Positions 33,927 through 41,514 of a DNA stretch of 64,000 nucleotides are shown one piece after another. Position numbers and translations under genes: made by a program. The DNA comes from Flavobacteriaceae bacterium PS02337 (GTDB lineage Bacteria > Bacteroidota > Bacteroidia > Flavobacteriales > Flavobacteriaceae), in assembly GCA_029959285.1 (NCBI GenBank), contig JASCOE010000005.1:1-64000 (forward strand), read 5' to 3'. The stretch's first letter is position 1. Each line of letters begins with the position of its first letter. The notes under the pieces were generated by a model, which searched no databases, was not told the origin of the DNA, and saw only the letters and a list, made by a program, of their open reading frames with translations.

Positions 33927-34104
33927 TGTGTGTGTTTAGTTTGATTTTCGTTAGCGAAGCTAGAACCCTATTATTACTAAACCCTTGAAAAAAAATTAAG
34001 ATAGTGTTACGATTGGCGTGCCGTTGTTAGGATTTATTAATCTTTAAATAACATAAATAAGATCAAATAATTGATTCACAATTAAAAAGAAAAAAATAAT
34101 TTAA

Positions 34105-34133
34105 TTGTAATTGAAAATTTGGCGTTAAATTTG
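34105..34133 (+). promoter_or_regulatory. Promoter of the DUF4407 gene
   Basis: TTG at 34105-34107, an 18-nt spacer, then TAAATTTG at 34126-34133, 31 nt before the start codon. Confidence 0.7.
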
Positions 34134-34164
34134 CCGTATCAATCACAATCAAAAATCATCAATC

Positions 34165-35265
34165 ATGTTAAAACAATTTTTTATCCTATGTTCAGGAGTC
34201 GACAGAGATCTCTTGAAAGACTGTTCAGAAGGCGAACAAACCAAATATGTTGGAATTGGTGCCACAGTATTCTTTACAGCTGTTATGGCTTTCTTAGCCA
34301 GTGCTTATGCGCTTTTTACCGTTTTCGATTCTATTTATCCCGCTTTAATTTTTGGATTTGTTTGGAGTTTACTAATTTTTAATCTAGACCGTTTTATCGT
34401 TTCTACGATTAAAAAAAGAGATCGTTTTATGGATGAATTCCTGCAAGCGACTCCTCGTATTCTATTGGCAGTTATTATTGCAATTGTAATTTCGAAACCT
34501 TTGGAGATTAAAATTTTCGAAAAAGAAATCAATACCGTTTTATTGAAAGAAAAAAATGAAATGGAATTAGCCAATAAAAAACAAATCGGAACGTATTTTA
34601 AAACAGATTTAGATAAAAATAAAGCCGAAATCGCAGCTCTTAAAGCAGATATTGTAAAGAAAGAAAAAGAAGTAAACGATTTGTATTCTGTTTATATTAC
34701 AGAAGCCGAAGGAACTACTGGAACGAAAAAACTAGGAAAAGGCCCAGTTTATAAAGAAAAGCGTGAAAAACACGACGCTGCTTTAAAAGAATTCGAAACG
34801 CTAAAAAAAGCAAACGAAGCTAAAATCGCCGAAAAAGAAAAAGCAGGCGTACAGCTTCAAGCCGATTTAGACAAAAAAGTTTCGCAAACACAACCAATCA
34901 TCGAAGGTTTCGACGGATTAATGGCGCGTATCAATGCATTAAACAAACTGCCTTGGCTTCCATCATTTTTCATTATGTTGTTGTTTTTGGCAATTGAAAC
35001 TTCACCAATTATTGCCAAATTATTAGCACCAAAAGGAGAATTCGACTTCAAACAAGAAGAAGCTGAAACCGCAATGAAAGCGACTTTATCTCAAAATAAA
35101 TACCAACGCGATTTATTGGTTAAAACAAGTGCCGAAATGCACGATAAAGTTTACGCTGATATTGCCGAAGACAAAGGATTATTCGATCTGCAGAGAAAAA
35201 ACGCAAAAGAATTATTGGAACTCCAATCTCATAAATTTGTAGAAAAACAGAAAGCGACACTTTAG
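34165..35265 (+). CDS. DUF4407 domain membrane protein
   Basis: 366 residues. The N-terminal CSGVDRDLLKDCSEGEQ and three transmembrane helices (about 30-50, 53-72, 94-112) match DUF4407. A long periplasmic or cytoplasmic coiled coil (about 125-250, Lys/Glu/Ala rich) and a fourth helix (about 268-285) follow, ending in another charged helix. The family is of unknown function. It has its own promoter and ends in a family B palindrome that contains a terminator core. Confidence 0.88.
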   Translation: MLKQFFILCSGVDRDLLKDCSEGEQTKYVGIGATVFFTAVMAFLASAYALFTVFDSIYPALIFGFVWSLLIFNLDRFIVSTIKKRDRFMDEFLQATPRILLAVIIAIVISKPLEIKIFEKEINTVLLKEKNEMELANKKQIGTYFKTDLDKNKAEIAALKADIVKKEKEVNDLYSVYITEAEGTTGTKKLGKGPVYKEKREKHDAALKEFETLKKANEAKIAEKEKAGVQLQADLDKKVSQTQPIIEGFDGLMARINALNKLPWLPSFFIMLLFLAIETSPIIAKLLAPKGEFDFKQEEAETAMKATLSQNKYQRDLLVKTSAEMHDKVYADIAEDKGLFDLQRKNAKELLELQSHKFVEKQKATL

Positions 35266-35270
35266 TTTGT

Positions 35271-35398
35271 TTAACCGCAAAGAACGCAAAGGCATTCGCA
35301 AAGTTCGCAAAGTTTTTATAAAAGAAAACCATCAGTTTATAGCTGATGGTTTTTTCTTTGTGAACTTTGCGTAAAATCCTTGCGTTCTTTGCGGTTAG
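35271..35398. repeat. Palindromic repeat, family B, with terminator core
   Basis: The arms TTAACCGCAAAGAACGCAAAG and, complementary, CTTTGCGTTCTTTGCGGTTA extend about 42 nt with few mismatches. The centre is a separate hairpin AAACCATCAG / CTGATGGTTT (35326-35353) with T runs. It lies between two convergent genes and can serve as a bidirectional terminator. Confidence 0.85.
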
Positions 35399-35402
35399 AT
35401 TA

Positions 35403-36104
35403 TTACATATAACTTAAAATCTCTTTTTTATAAGTATCATATTCTCCTTGCATAATCAAACCATTATCAAGAAGTTTTTTGTAATTCTGCAATTTGTCAA
35501 AAAGCTCTTCTTTAGATAAATCACTTAATTTACGTTCTCCAGTTGGTTGAGTCGGAAGCGGTTCAAAAGTTTCAGTATAAACAGGAGCCGCAGGTAAAAT
35601 CTCAGCAAAACTTGTAACTTCTTCTGTTTCTACCTCTTCGATTTCGTCTTCAAATTCTGGTTCTGCTTCTTCAACAATTTCTTGAATTGGAGTTGCAGTC
35701 TGAACAGGATTTTTTAATAAATCTAATTGTTCTTTAGCGTAAGTATAAATTTTTCTAGCCTGAATTTTCGGAATATAATCAATAGAAACAGCTAAATCTG
35801 TTTTAGTGCCAAATGAGAATTCAGAACCTAAAATGTTTTCTTTTACAAAAGTGCTCGCAATATCATCCCAAGTATAATCTGTAAAATCCATAGAAAGACC
35901 TAAATTTTTAGGTTTACAGATAATGATACGCTTGTTTGTTAATACAATACTGTCTGGAAAAACAGTAATTGCAGGCTTTTTTTGAACTGCGATATACCCA
36001 ACTTCTTCGCCTTTCATCAATAAATCGTTAAGTTTCGAAGTGATTTTTTCAATCGCTTTTGGATCTTGTTCTTCGTTCAGAAATTTTTTAAATTGTTCTT
36101 TCAT
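35403..36104 (-). CDS. PH-like domain protein with C-terminal SHOCT motif
   Basis: 233 residues from the ATG at 36104; an ORF extending to 36167 adds an improbable leader. An N-terminal bacterial PH-like domain (about 25-125, with FPDSIVLTNKRIIICKPK typical of membrane-protein-associated PH folds) is followed by an acidic linker rich in Glu (about 145-175) and a C-terminal SHOCT motif (about 195-232, DLSKEELFDKLQNYKKLLDN). SHOCT motifs are common short helical tails thought to mediate oligomerisation. No enzymatic motif is seen. Confidence 0.82.
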   Translation of the reverse strand: MKEQFKKFLNEEQDPKAIEKITSKLNDLLMKGEEVGYIAVQKKPAITVFPDSIVLTNKRIIICKPKNLGLSMDFTDYTWDDIASTFVKENILGSEFSFGTKTDLAVSIDYIPKIQARKIYTYAKEQLDLLKNPVQTATPIQEIVEEAEPEFEDEIEEVETEEVTSFAEILPAAPVYTETFEPLPTQPTGERKLSDLSKEELFDKLQNYKKLLDNGLIMQGEYDTYKKEILSYM

Positions 36105-36176
36105 GATGCTATAAATTGCTAATTTGCAAACTGATTCGGGTTTTTTAGTTTTGAACTTACCCTGCAAATGTAATGC

Positions 36177-36548
36177 CTAATTTTCTAAATAGATAATTTC
36201 ATTTTGAATTTTCTTTGTCAAACTTTTGAAAACCAATTCATACGAATGATCAATTAATTCTTTGACAAATTTCGCGGTTAAATTCCCGTTTAATGCAATC
36301 GTATTCCAATGCACTTTGCTCATATGAAATCCAGGTTGAATTTCGTCATATTCGGCTCTGAGTTCTTGTGCGCGCTCTGGATCGCATTTTAAGTTGACCG
36401 ATTGTTCGTTTTTTTCCCATTGAGAAAGTGAAGACAAGGCAAACATTTTGCCTCCGACTTTAAAAACCAAAGTATCTTCATCAAAAGGAAAATGTTCGCT
36501 CGCGCCTTTTTTTGAAAGACAATATTCGTAAAACGTTTCTAAATTCAT
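36177..36548 (-). CDS. MmcQ/YjbR family protein
   Basis: 123 residues, cytoplasmic. The pattern FPFDEDTLVFKVGGKMFAL, then LKCDPERAQELR and the terminal PGFHMSKVHWNTI, is characteristic of the MmcQ/YjbR DNA-binding-like family (double-wing fold). Its cellular role is not established. It is part of a minus-strand run: 6 bp after the DUF4260 gene and before the PH/SHOCT gene. Confidence 0.9.
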   Translation of the reverse strand: MNLETFYEYCLSKKGASEHFPFDEDTLVFKVGGKMFALSSLSQWEKNEQSVNLKCDPERAQELRAEYDEIQPGFHMSKVHWNTIALNGNLTAKFVKELIDHSYELVFKSLTKKIQNEIIYLEN

Positions 36549-36554
36549 ATGTAT

Positions 36555-36908
36555 TTATTTTCCAATTTCACCTAAATGCGTGTATTTAAAACCTTTTTCG
36601 TATTTCAATCCGTAACCAAAAATTCGATCCATTGCGGAGTGTGAAAATAAAATAATTCCAGCTAATTGAATATTTTCAATGCCTAAATAACATCCAATTC
36701 CATAAATTAAAAGAGCAATTCCTTTATGATGAAAAATATTGTACAGAAAAGCACCCACTTTATTTCCAAAAGCATAACCAATCATAGATAAATCGGGAGC
36801 CAAAATTAAAGCTAAAAACCACCACCATTCAAAATTTAAGCGGTTAAAAAGAAATATTCCGAGAATAAATAAAGCCGTTTCTTCGAGTTTAATAATTGTG
36901 TTCATCAT
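36555..36908 (-). CDS. DUF4260 family membrane protein
   Basis: 117 residues with about four short hydrophobic segments. The family signature is visible in APDLSMIGYAFGNKVGAF, the YNIFHHK block and the terminal DRIFGYGLKY. The His-rich core hints at metal binding, but the function is unknown. Its start overlaps the stop of the upstream GNAT gene by 4 bp, and the MmcQ gene follows after 6 bp, so the three are likely cotranscribed. Confidence 0.9.
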   Translation of the reverse strand: MMNTIIKLEETALFILGIFLFNRLNFEWWWFLALILAPDLSMIGYAFGNKVGAFLYNIFHHKGIALLIYGIGCYLGIENIQLAGIILFSHSAMDRIFGYGLKYEKGFKYTHLGEIGK

Positions 36909-37303
36909 ACTATTTTTTCCATCATTTTTTCAGGATGATTCAGTTTTGTAAATCCGAATTTCTCATATAAAAAGTGAGCGTCAGTTGTAGCCAGACGCCA
37001 GATTTTGACATTTTGAAGTTGAGGTTCATTCATCATCGTTTCAATTAAAATCGACGAATACCCTTTTCCGCGATATTTTTCATCAATAAAAACATCCATC
37101 AAATAAGCAAAAACGACATAATCGGTAATGACGCGCGCAAAACCAATTTGTTTGTTGTCTAAATAAATTCCAAAACAAACCGATGCATCAATCGTGCGTT
37201 GAACTTCTTCAATAGTTCTTCCCGCCGCCCAATAAATGTCTTTTAAAAAGTTTTGTATAAACGGAACGTCGAGTTTGGTTTTATCTGTTGATACACTAAT
37301 CAT
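36905..37303 (-). CDS. GNAT-family N-acetyltransferase
   Basis: 132 residues. The acetyl-CoA binding motif is VFIDEKYRGKGYSSIL (about 79-94, R/Q-x-x-G-x-G/A form), preceded by the beta strand IGFARVITDYVVFAYLMDV, and the protein ends with a short region containing YEKFGFTKLN. It acetylates an amine substrate that cannot be deduced. It is the first gene of a three-gene run, overlapping the DUF4260 gene by 4 bp. A nested palindromic repeat lies just upstream. Confidence 0.93.
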   Translation of the reverse strand: MISVSTDKTKLDVPFIQNFLKDIYWAAGRTIEEVQRTIDASVCFGIYLDNKQIGFARVITDYVVFAYLMDVFIDEKYRGKGYSSILIETMMNEPQLQNVKIWRLATTDAHFLYEKFGFTKLNHPEKMMEKIV

Positions 37304-37338
37304 TTTAATTTTAGATTTTAGAGTTCAGATTTTAGATT

Positions 37339-37463
37339 TTTTGCCACGAATTTCACGAATTTACACGAATTAATTTTTTGCCACAGATTAAAGGATTAAA
37401 ATGATTAAATCTGTGTAAATCTTTTTAATCTGTGGCAAAGAAAAAAATAAATTCGTGGCAAAC
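37339..37463. repeat. Family A palindrome with a second palindrome nested inside
   Basis: The outer arms TTGCCACGAATTTCACGAAT (from 37341) and AATTCGTGGCAA (to 37461) belong to family A. In between, 37375-37447 is a complete second palindrome with arms GCCACAGATTAAAGGATT and AATCTGTGGC plus flanking TTTTTT / AAAAAA. The outer right arm is short, as if the insertion removed part of it. Confidence 0.8.
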
Positions 37464-37465
37464 CT

Positions 37466-38215
37466 TTAAATCTTATATAAAATTGGTTTTGATGGACTTG
37501 CATCATTTTCAAACGAAGCGATTTGAAGGTTTAGTATATAATTTCCATCTTCAATTTCGTCTGAAACATAAATCATTTCAGTAATTGTAGCATTAAATCT
37601 TGCATCAGAATTTAAATTGTGTGTGTCTTTTACATTCCAAAATGCTTTATGCGCCAATAATTTTCCTTCGTCGTGTTCTTTGTCAACACTTGGTAAATCG
37701 ATTAATAAATGCTGAATTTCGCTTTCGCGGATAAAAATCGCAGCTTCTTCAGACAAATATGGTGGATTTGTATTGGAATATTTTCTTGATTTCTTTTCCT
37801 TTTGATTAGGAAGTGTTCTAATGATTAAAGCCTCTGTTTTCTCATTTCCTAAACCTGAAACTTGTTCTTTCGTAATCACAAAATCATCTCCAATCTTTTC
37901 AGGTTCAACGGTAATCAATTTAGCAAAAAAGAAAAACTGTTTAAGCGATTGATTAATGCTATAAAAATCATTTGTTATATGTCCCAAACATTCCGTGTGC
38001 GTTCCATGCCCATGCGGATTGAAGAAAATATTATTAAAATTCGTAGATGATTTTCCTTCCGAAACTTTCCCAATCCAATCGCCAAAAACTACGGGTTCAA
38101 TAACTGGTTTTTCGATATACCAAGCAATTGGATTTTCGTCTGTGTTTGTTAATGGAATAGAAATGTCAATTGGTTTTGATAAGTCGATTTCGAAATTGTT
38201 GATTTTTGCTATCAT
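37466..38215 (-). CDS. Cyclase family protein (kynurenine formamidase-like)
   Basis: 249 residues, cytoplasmic. The metal-binding motif H-G-H-G-T-H-T-E-C-L-G-H (FNPHGHGTHTECLGHI, about residues 68-82) matches the HxGTHxDxxxH signature of the cyclase/kynurenine formamidase superfamily, with Glu in place of Asp. The C-terminal part carries HDEGK and the expected closing strands. It hydrolyses a formamide, ester or cyclic bond; the substrate is not certain, and no tryptophan catabolism genes are adjacent. Its start codon lies 6 bp from the edge of the repeat-flanked GxxExxY element, so its promoter may be carried by that element. Confidence 0.85.
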   Translation of the reverse strand: MIAKINNFEIDLSKPIDISIPLTNTDENPIAWYIEKPVIEPVVFGDWIGKVSEGKSSTNFNNIFFNPHGHGTHTECLGHITNDFYSINQSLKQFFFFAKLITVEPEKIGDDFVITKEQVSGLGNEKTEALIIRTLPNQKEKKSRKYSNTNPPYLSEEAAIFIRESEIQHLLIDLPSVDKEHDEGKLLAHKAFWNVKDTHNLNSDARFNATITEMIYVSDEIEDGNYILNLQIASFENDASPSKPILYKI

Positions 38216-38221
38216 GTTGAT

Positions 38222-38757
38222 TTAACCGCAAGGTTCGCTAAGGTTTACGCAAAGGGCGCTAGGATTTTTTACAGATTGTTTGCTATTCTTTTTACTCCAT
38301 GTTTTAGTAAAGCGACATTAAAATTTATCAATAAACCGAGTTTGCAATTTGTTAGTTTTAAGTAAGTCAGTAGTTGGGCAAAATGAACTTCATTTAAACA
38401 ATCGACTGCTTTGATTTCCAAAATTAGTTTATTTTCTAATAAAATATCTAATCGATAACCAACATCTAATTTTACTTCTTCATAAATTAAAGGTAAAGGT
38501 TTTTGTTTTTCAACCGATAAGCCAAGTTTTCTTAATTCATAAAATAGGCATTCTTCATAAGCACTTTCTAAAAGGCCTGGACCTAAAGTTTGATGAACTT
38601 TTAGAGCAGAATTAAATACAATTCGAGATAAATCATTCTCAGACATAAAATCAATATTAAATTTCAAATATAACATTTGAAATTTTAAAATATAAATTTA
38701 TTCCTACAAAAAATAAATAGTGCCCTTTGCGTAAACCTTAGCGAACCTTGCGGTTAA
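38222..38757. mobile_element. Repeat-bounded element (family B arms) carrying a GxxExxY gene
   Basis: The left arm, 38222-38261, starts TTAACCGCAAGGTTCGC. The right arm, 38718-38757, is its reverse complement with a single mismatch in 40 nt. The 456-bp interior is almost filled by one ORF, whose stop is 7 nt from the left arm and whose start is about 70 nt from the right arm. The element sits 2 nt from the hemW stop on one side and 6 nt from the cyclase start on the other. The same terminal motif occurs elsewhere in the window as gene-less palindromes. No target-site duplication is evident. Confidence 0.7.
38269..38646 (-). CDS. GxxExxY protein (PD-(D/E)XK nuclease-like)
   Basis: 125 residues from the ATG at 38646, the usual family length; an in-frame ATG at 38676 would add 10 residues. 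Counted from that longer start, the defining motif G34-L-L-E37-S-A-Y40 follows the helix ALKVHQTLGPG. Then come D77 in YRLDILLE and E87-x-K89 in LILEIKAVD, the spacing of a PD-(D/E)XK nuclease core. Family members are small, often multicopy and uncharacterised. Nuclease activity is inferred from the motif only. The gene lies inside near-perfect 40-nt inverted repeats, which is the most striking context in this window. Confidence 0.9.
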   Translation of the reverse strand: MSENDLSRIVFNSALKVHQTLGPGLLESAYEECLFYELRKLGLSVEKQKPLPLIYEEVKLDVGYRLDILLENKLILEIKAVDCLNEVHFAQLLTYLKLTNCKLGLLINFNVALLKHGVKRIANNL

Positions 38758-38759
38758 GT

Positions 38760-39887
38760 CTAAGCATCCAAATAAAATAAATCTGAAGCAATTCCATCCG
38801 TTAAAAATTTTCCTTTTGGAGTTGGTTTTAAGATGTTATTTTCAATTGAAAGTAAATCGTCATTTAAGAATTTTTGAGCTTGTTCTAATAAATAATTCAA
38901 ATAGTCCAAACCAAATTCATTTTCAATTCTTTCTAAAGAAACGCCCCAAATTGTTCGTAAACCCGTCATAATATATTCATTATAACGATCTGAAATAGTT
39001 AAGGTTTCTGTTTCAATAGGAAGTCCATTATTTTGAATTGCTTTTAAATACAGAGAATTATTCGCAATATTCCAGCCTCTTTTTTCGCCGTCATAACTAT
39101 GTGCAGAAGGTCCGATTCCAATATATTTTTTGCCCAGCCAATAAGCCGAATTGTTTTTAGAGAAATAATTTTCTTTCCCGAAATTGGATAATTCATAATG
39201 AATAAAACCATTCTTTTGAAGCGTTTCGACCAAAATCATAAAATGGTTTGAAGCTACTTCATCTTTAGGCTCAGCAATTTTTCCGGTTTGAATTAATTTG
39301 CTTAAAGCCGTTTTCGGTTCAACCGTCAAAGCATAACTTGAAATATGCGGAACTCCAAAATCTAAAGCCGTTTGAATATTCTGTTTCCACATTTCATCGC
39401 TCATTCCCGGAATTCCATAAATCAAATCAAGCGAAATGTTATCAAAATACTTTGTTGCTTCTTCTAAACATTTTTTGGCTTCCGCCGAATTATGAGCGCG
39501 ATTCATCATTTTCAAATCTTCTTCATAAAAAGATTGAATTCCGATGCTTAAACGATTTATCGGACTTTTAGATAATTCCAAAATTCGTTCAGCAGACAAA
39601 TCATCTGGATTAGCTTCGAGCGTAATTTCTGGATTTTCTGAAACCTTATAATTTTTATAAACTTCAGAAATTATGAAATTGATTTCGTCATTTGACAAAA
39701 CAGAAGGCGTTCCACCGCCAAAATAGATAGTTTCGATTTCGCTGTCACTTTCGTTTTTGCGCATGGCAATTTCTTTGGCTAAAGCCAAAACCATTTCGTC
39801 TTTCTTTTTCATCGAAGTCGAAAAATGAAAGTCGCAATAATGGCAAGCCTGTTTGCAAAATGGAATATGAATGTAAATACCGGACAT
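38760..39887 (-). CDS. hemW: Radical SAM protein HemW
   Basis: 375 residues from the ATG at 39887. The start MSGIYIHIPFC is conserved in the family. The longer ORF to 39929 would translate a terminator hairpin. The radical SAM [4Fe-4S] motif is C-K-Q-A-C-H-Y-C, followed by GGGTPSVL, EANPDDLS, RLSIGIQSF and the C-terminal HemN_C region. HemW proteins resemble coproporphyrinogen III dehydrogenase but act as heme chaperones in the best-studied cases. The short CxxxCxxC without a fourth Cys fits HemW rather than HemN. Confidence 0.9.
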   Translation of the reverse strand: MSGIYIHIPFCKQACHYCDFHFSTSMKKKDEMVLALAKEIAMRKNESDSEIETIYFGGGTPSVLSNDEINFIISEVYKNYKVSENPEITLEANPDDLSAERILELSKSPINRLSIGIQSFYEEDLKMMNRAHNSAEAKKCLEEATKYFDNISLDLIYGIPGMSDEMWKQNIQTALDFGVPHISSYALTVEPKTALSKLIQTGKIAEPKDEVASNHFMILVETLQKNGFIHYELSNFGKENYFSKNNSAYWLGKKYIGIGPSAHSYDGEKRGWNIANNSLYLKAIQNNGLPIETETLTISDRYNEYIMTGLRTIWGVSLERIENEFGLDYLNYLLEQAQKFLNDDLLSIENNILKPTPKGKFLTDGIASDLFYLDA

Positions 39888-39888
39888 A

Positions 39889-39917
39889 ATAAAAAAAGAG
39901 CAAGGTAAATCTTGCTC
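39889..39917 (-). terminator. Terminator between the lipoprotein gene and hemW
   Basis: On the minus strand the stem GAGCAAG-ATTTAC-CTTGCTC is followed by nine T. It ends the lipoprotein transcript, yet the hemW start codon lies only a couple of bases after the T run, so hemW must be read by read-through or from a promoter overlapping this region. Confidence 0.75.
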
Positions 39918-39959
39918 TTCAATTATCAATATTAATTCATAATAAATTATGTTTTTTTA

Positions 39960-40811
39960 TTAGAATCCTGCGCTTTCTTTAAAAGTACCATTCGAAATCA
40001 CAACTTTTGCTTTAGTTGTAGGATGAGTAGCCGTTAAACTAAATGTTCCTGCTGCTAAAACAGCATTTAGAGTTGTAAAAGTAACAGTTCCGTTAACATC
40101 ATAATTAATGTTTTCGTGAGTTGCTACATCGTATTTTTGAAAAGAAATTCTATAAGCGCTGCTATTGCTTGTGAAATTGTAGGCTCCTGCTTTTGCATCA
40201 GAATTAGGATAAGCGATACCAATTGTATACTCACTATCGTTTTCTGTATAAATTATTTTGGTTTGATTTTCAATTGAACCAACAAATGATAATCCGTGCC
40301 AGTCTTTTCCATCAATTTTAGCGAAAGTACCAACACCTTCAATTTGTGGCGTAATTTCTTTGTAAGAAACTTTAAACGAGCCGCTTATATTAACAAAATC
40401 CGATTCGTGATCGTAGCCATCTTCATATACTTTTCCAGAAAATTTTACCTGAACCGTTTTGTCTGTGGTATTTATGTTTTCTAAAGTAAAGGTAAAAGTA
40501 TTAGAAGTAAAATTTTCTGAAGCCTCCATCCAAGGAATATTACTATTTGTTGTTGGATTTGTCAGCGCTTGAAAAAGATTTCCGTAAGTATTAAATTTAA
40601 AATCAATTGCTATTCCTTCTTGAGATGTTCCCATAACTTCTATGAAATCACCTTGTTTTTGGGCTTCCCATGTTTTTACGGTTTGTACTTTACCGTCGTA
40701 AGTAAAGTTAAAATAGGCTTCTGCAGAAGAATCATCATTACTGTCATTAGAAGAACATGAGGCAATAAGCGCCGTAAATAGAACGGACGCAATAACTTTA
40801 AATTTTGTCAT
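39960..40811 (-). CDS. Hypothetical lipoprotein
   Basis: 283 residues with a lipoprotein signal (lipobox IASC followed by SSNDSNDDSS, an acidic Ser/Asp/Asn linker). The mature region appears to hold two beta-sandwich-like repeats of about 125 residues, with similar themes (FNFTYDGKVQTVKTW versus FAKIDGKDWHGLSFV). No family is certain. TATATTTG on the minus strand at 40849-40842 is a likely -7 promoter box. It is followed by a strong terminator. Confidence 0.72.
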   Translation of the reverse strand: MTKFKVIASVLFTALIASCSSNDSNDDSSAEAYFNFTYDGKVQTVKTWEAQKQGDFIEVMGTSQEGIAIDFKFNTYGNLFQALTNPTTNSNIPWMEASENFTSNTFTFTLENINTTDKTVQVKFSGKVYEDGYDHESDFVNISGSFKVSYKEITPQIEGVGTFAKIDGKDWHGLSFVGSIENQTKIIYTENDSEYTIGIAYPNSDAKAGAYNFTSNSSAYRISFQKYDVATHENINYDVNGTVTFTTLNAVLAAGTFSLTATHPTTKAKVVISNGTFKESAGF

Positions 40812-40841
40812 TGGAAGATTTGTTTTTGGGGTTAATTATAA

Positions 40842-40849
40842 CAAATATA
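40842..40849 (-). promoter_or_regulatory. -7 promoter box TATATTTG
   Basis: Matches TANNTTTG 31 nt upstream of the lipoprotein gene, at the 3' end of ruvC. Confidence 0.4.
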
Positions 40850-40850
40850 A

Positions 40851-41405
40851 TTATTTTCTGACTTTATCTTCATTTTGTTTTACAAAAGCATCCCAACCCG
40901 AATAACTTTTTCCTGCAACGACTTTTCCCGAATTAAAATGATGGCAAACAGCAGCCGCTAAACCATCTGTAGAATCTAGGTTTTTTGGTAATTCCTTTAA
41001 ACCTAAAAGTTGCTGTAGCATTTTCGCAACTTGTTCTTTACTAGCATTTCCGTTTCCGGTAATCGCCATTTTTATCTTTTTTGGTTCGTATTCTGTAATC
41101 GGAATATCTCTTGAAAGTCCTGCTGCCATTGCAACGCCTTGTGCGCGTCCCAATTTTAGCATCGATTGCACGTTTTTTCCAAAGAAAGGTGCTTCAATCG
41201 CAATCTCGTCCGGATGATGCGTTTCGATTAATTCGATTGTGCGTTCAAAAATGATTTTTAATTTTTGGTAATGATTGTCATATTTGGACAATTGCAGTTC
41301 GTTTAACTGCAAAAATTCCATTTTCTTGTTGGTGACTTTAATCAATCCAAAACCCATAATTGTGGTTCCAGGGTCAATACCTAATATGATGCGTTCTTTT
41401 GTCAA
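40851..41405 (-). CDS. ruvC: Holliday junction resolvase RuvC
   Basis: 184 residues. The RNase H-like fold carries all four catalytic acids: D11 in LGIDPGTT, E71 in IAIEAPFFG, and D144 and D147 in [14 protein letters not shown]. It cuts Holliday junctions as a dimer with the RuvAB branch-migration machine, which is not encoded in this window. Standard length. Nothing unusual. Confidence 0.97.
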   Translation of the reverse strand: MTKERIILGIDPGTTIMGFGLIKVTNKKMEFLQLNELQLSKYDNHYQKLKIIFERTIELIETHHPDEIAIEAPFFGKNVQSMLKLGRAQGVAMAAGLSRDIPITEYEPKKIKMAITGNGNASKEQVAKMLQQLLGLKELPKNLDSTDGLAAAVCHHFNSGKVVAGKSYSGWDAFVKQNEDKVRK

Positions 41406-41481
41406 AGTTTTTGTTTCAAGTTTGAGGTTTCAAGTTTCAAGTTTTTGAAAAATTAAACCTATTCATTTTCTCATTTTCAAA

Positions 41482-41510
41482 TTGCCACATTTTCAAATTG
41501 ATTACTTTTG
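41482..41510 (+). promoter_or_regulatory. Predicted promoter very close to the flippase-like gene
   Basis: TTG at 41482-41484, an 18-nt spacer, then TACTTTTG at 41503-41510. With the usual distance to the start site, transcription would begin at or next to the ATG at 41515. Confidence 0.5.
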
Positions 41511-41514
41511 CGGC

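Noticed and set aside
38222-38757. Standard insertion sequence at the GxxExxY gene
   Set aside because: No DDE, Y1 or serine transposase is encoded and no target duplication is seen; it is listed as a repeat-bounded element instead.
39888-39929. Longer hemW start at 39929
   Set aside because: It would translate a terminator hairpin; the family starts at MSGIYIHIPFC.
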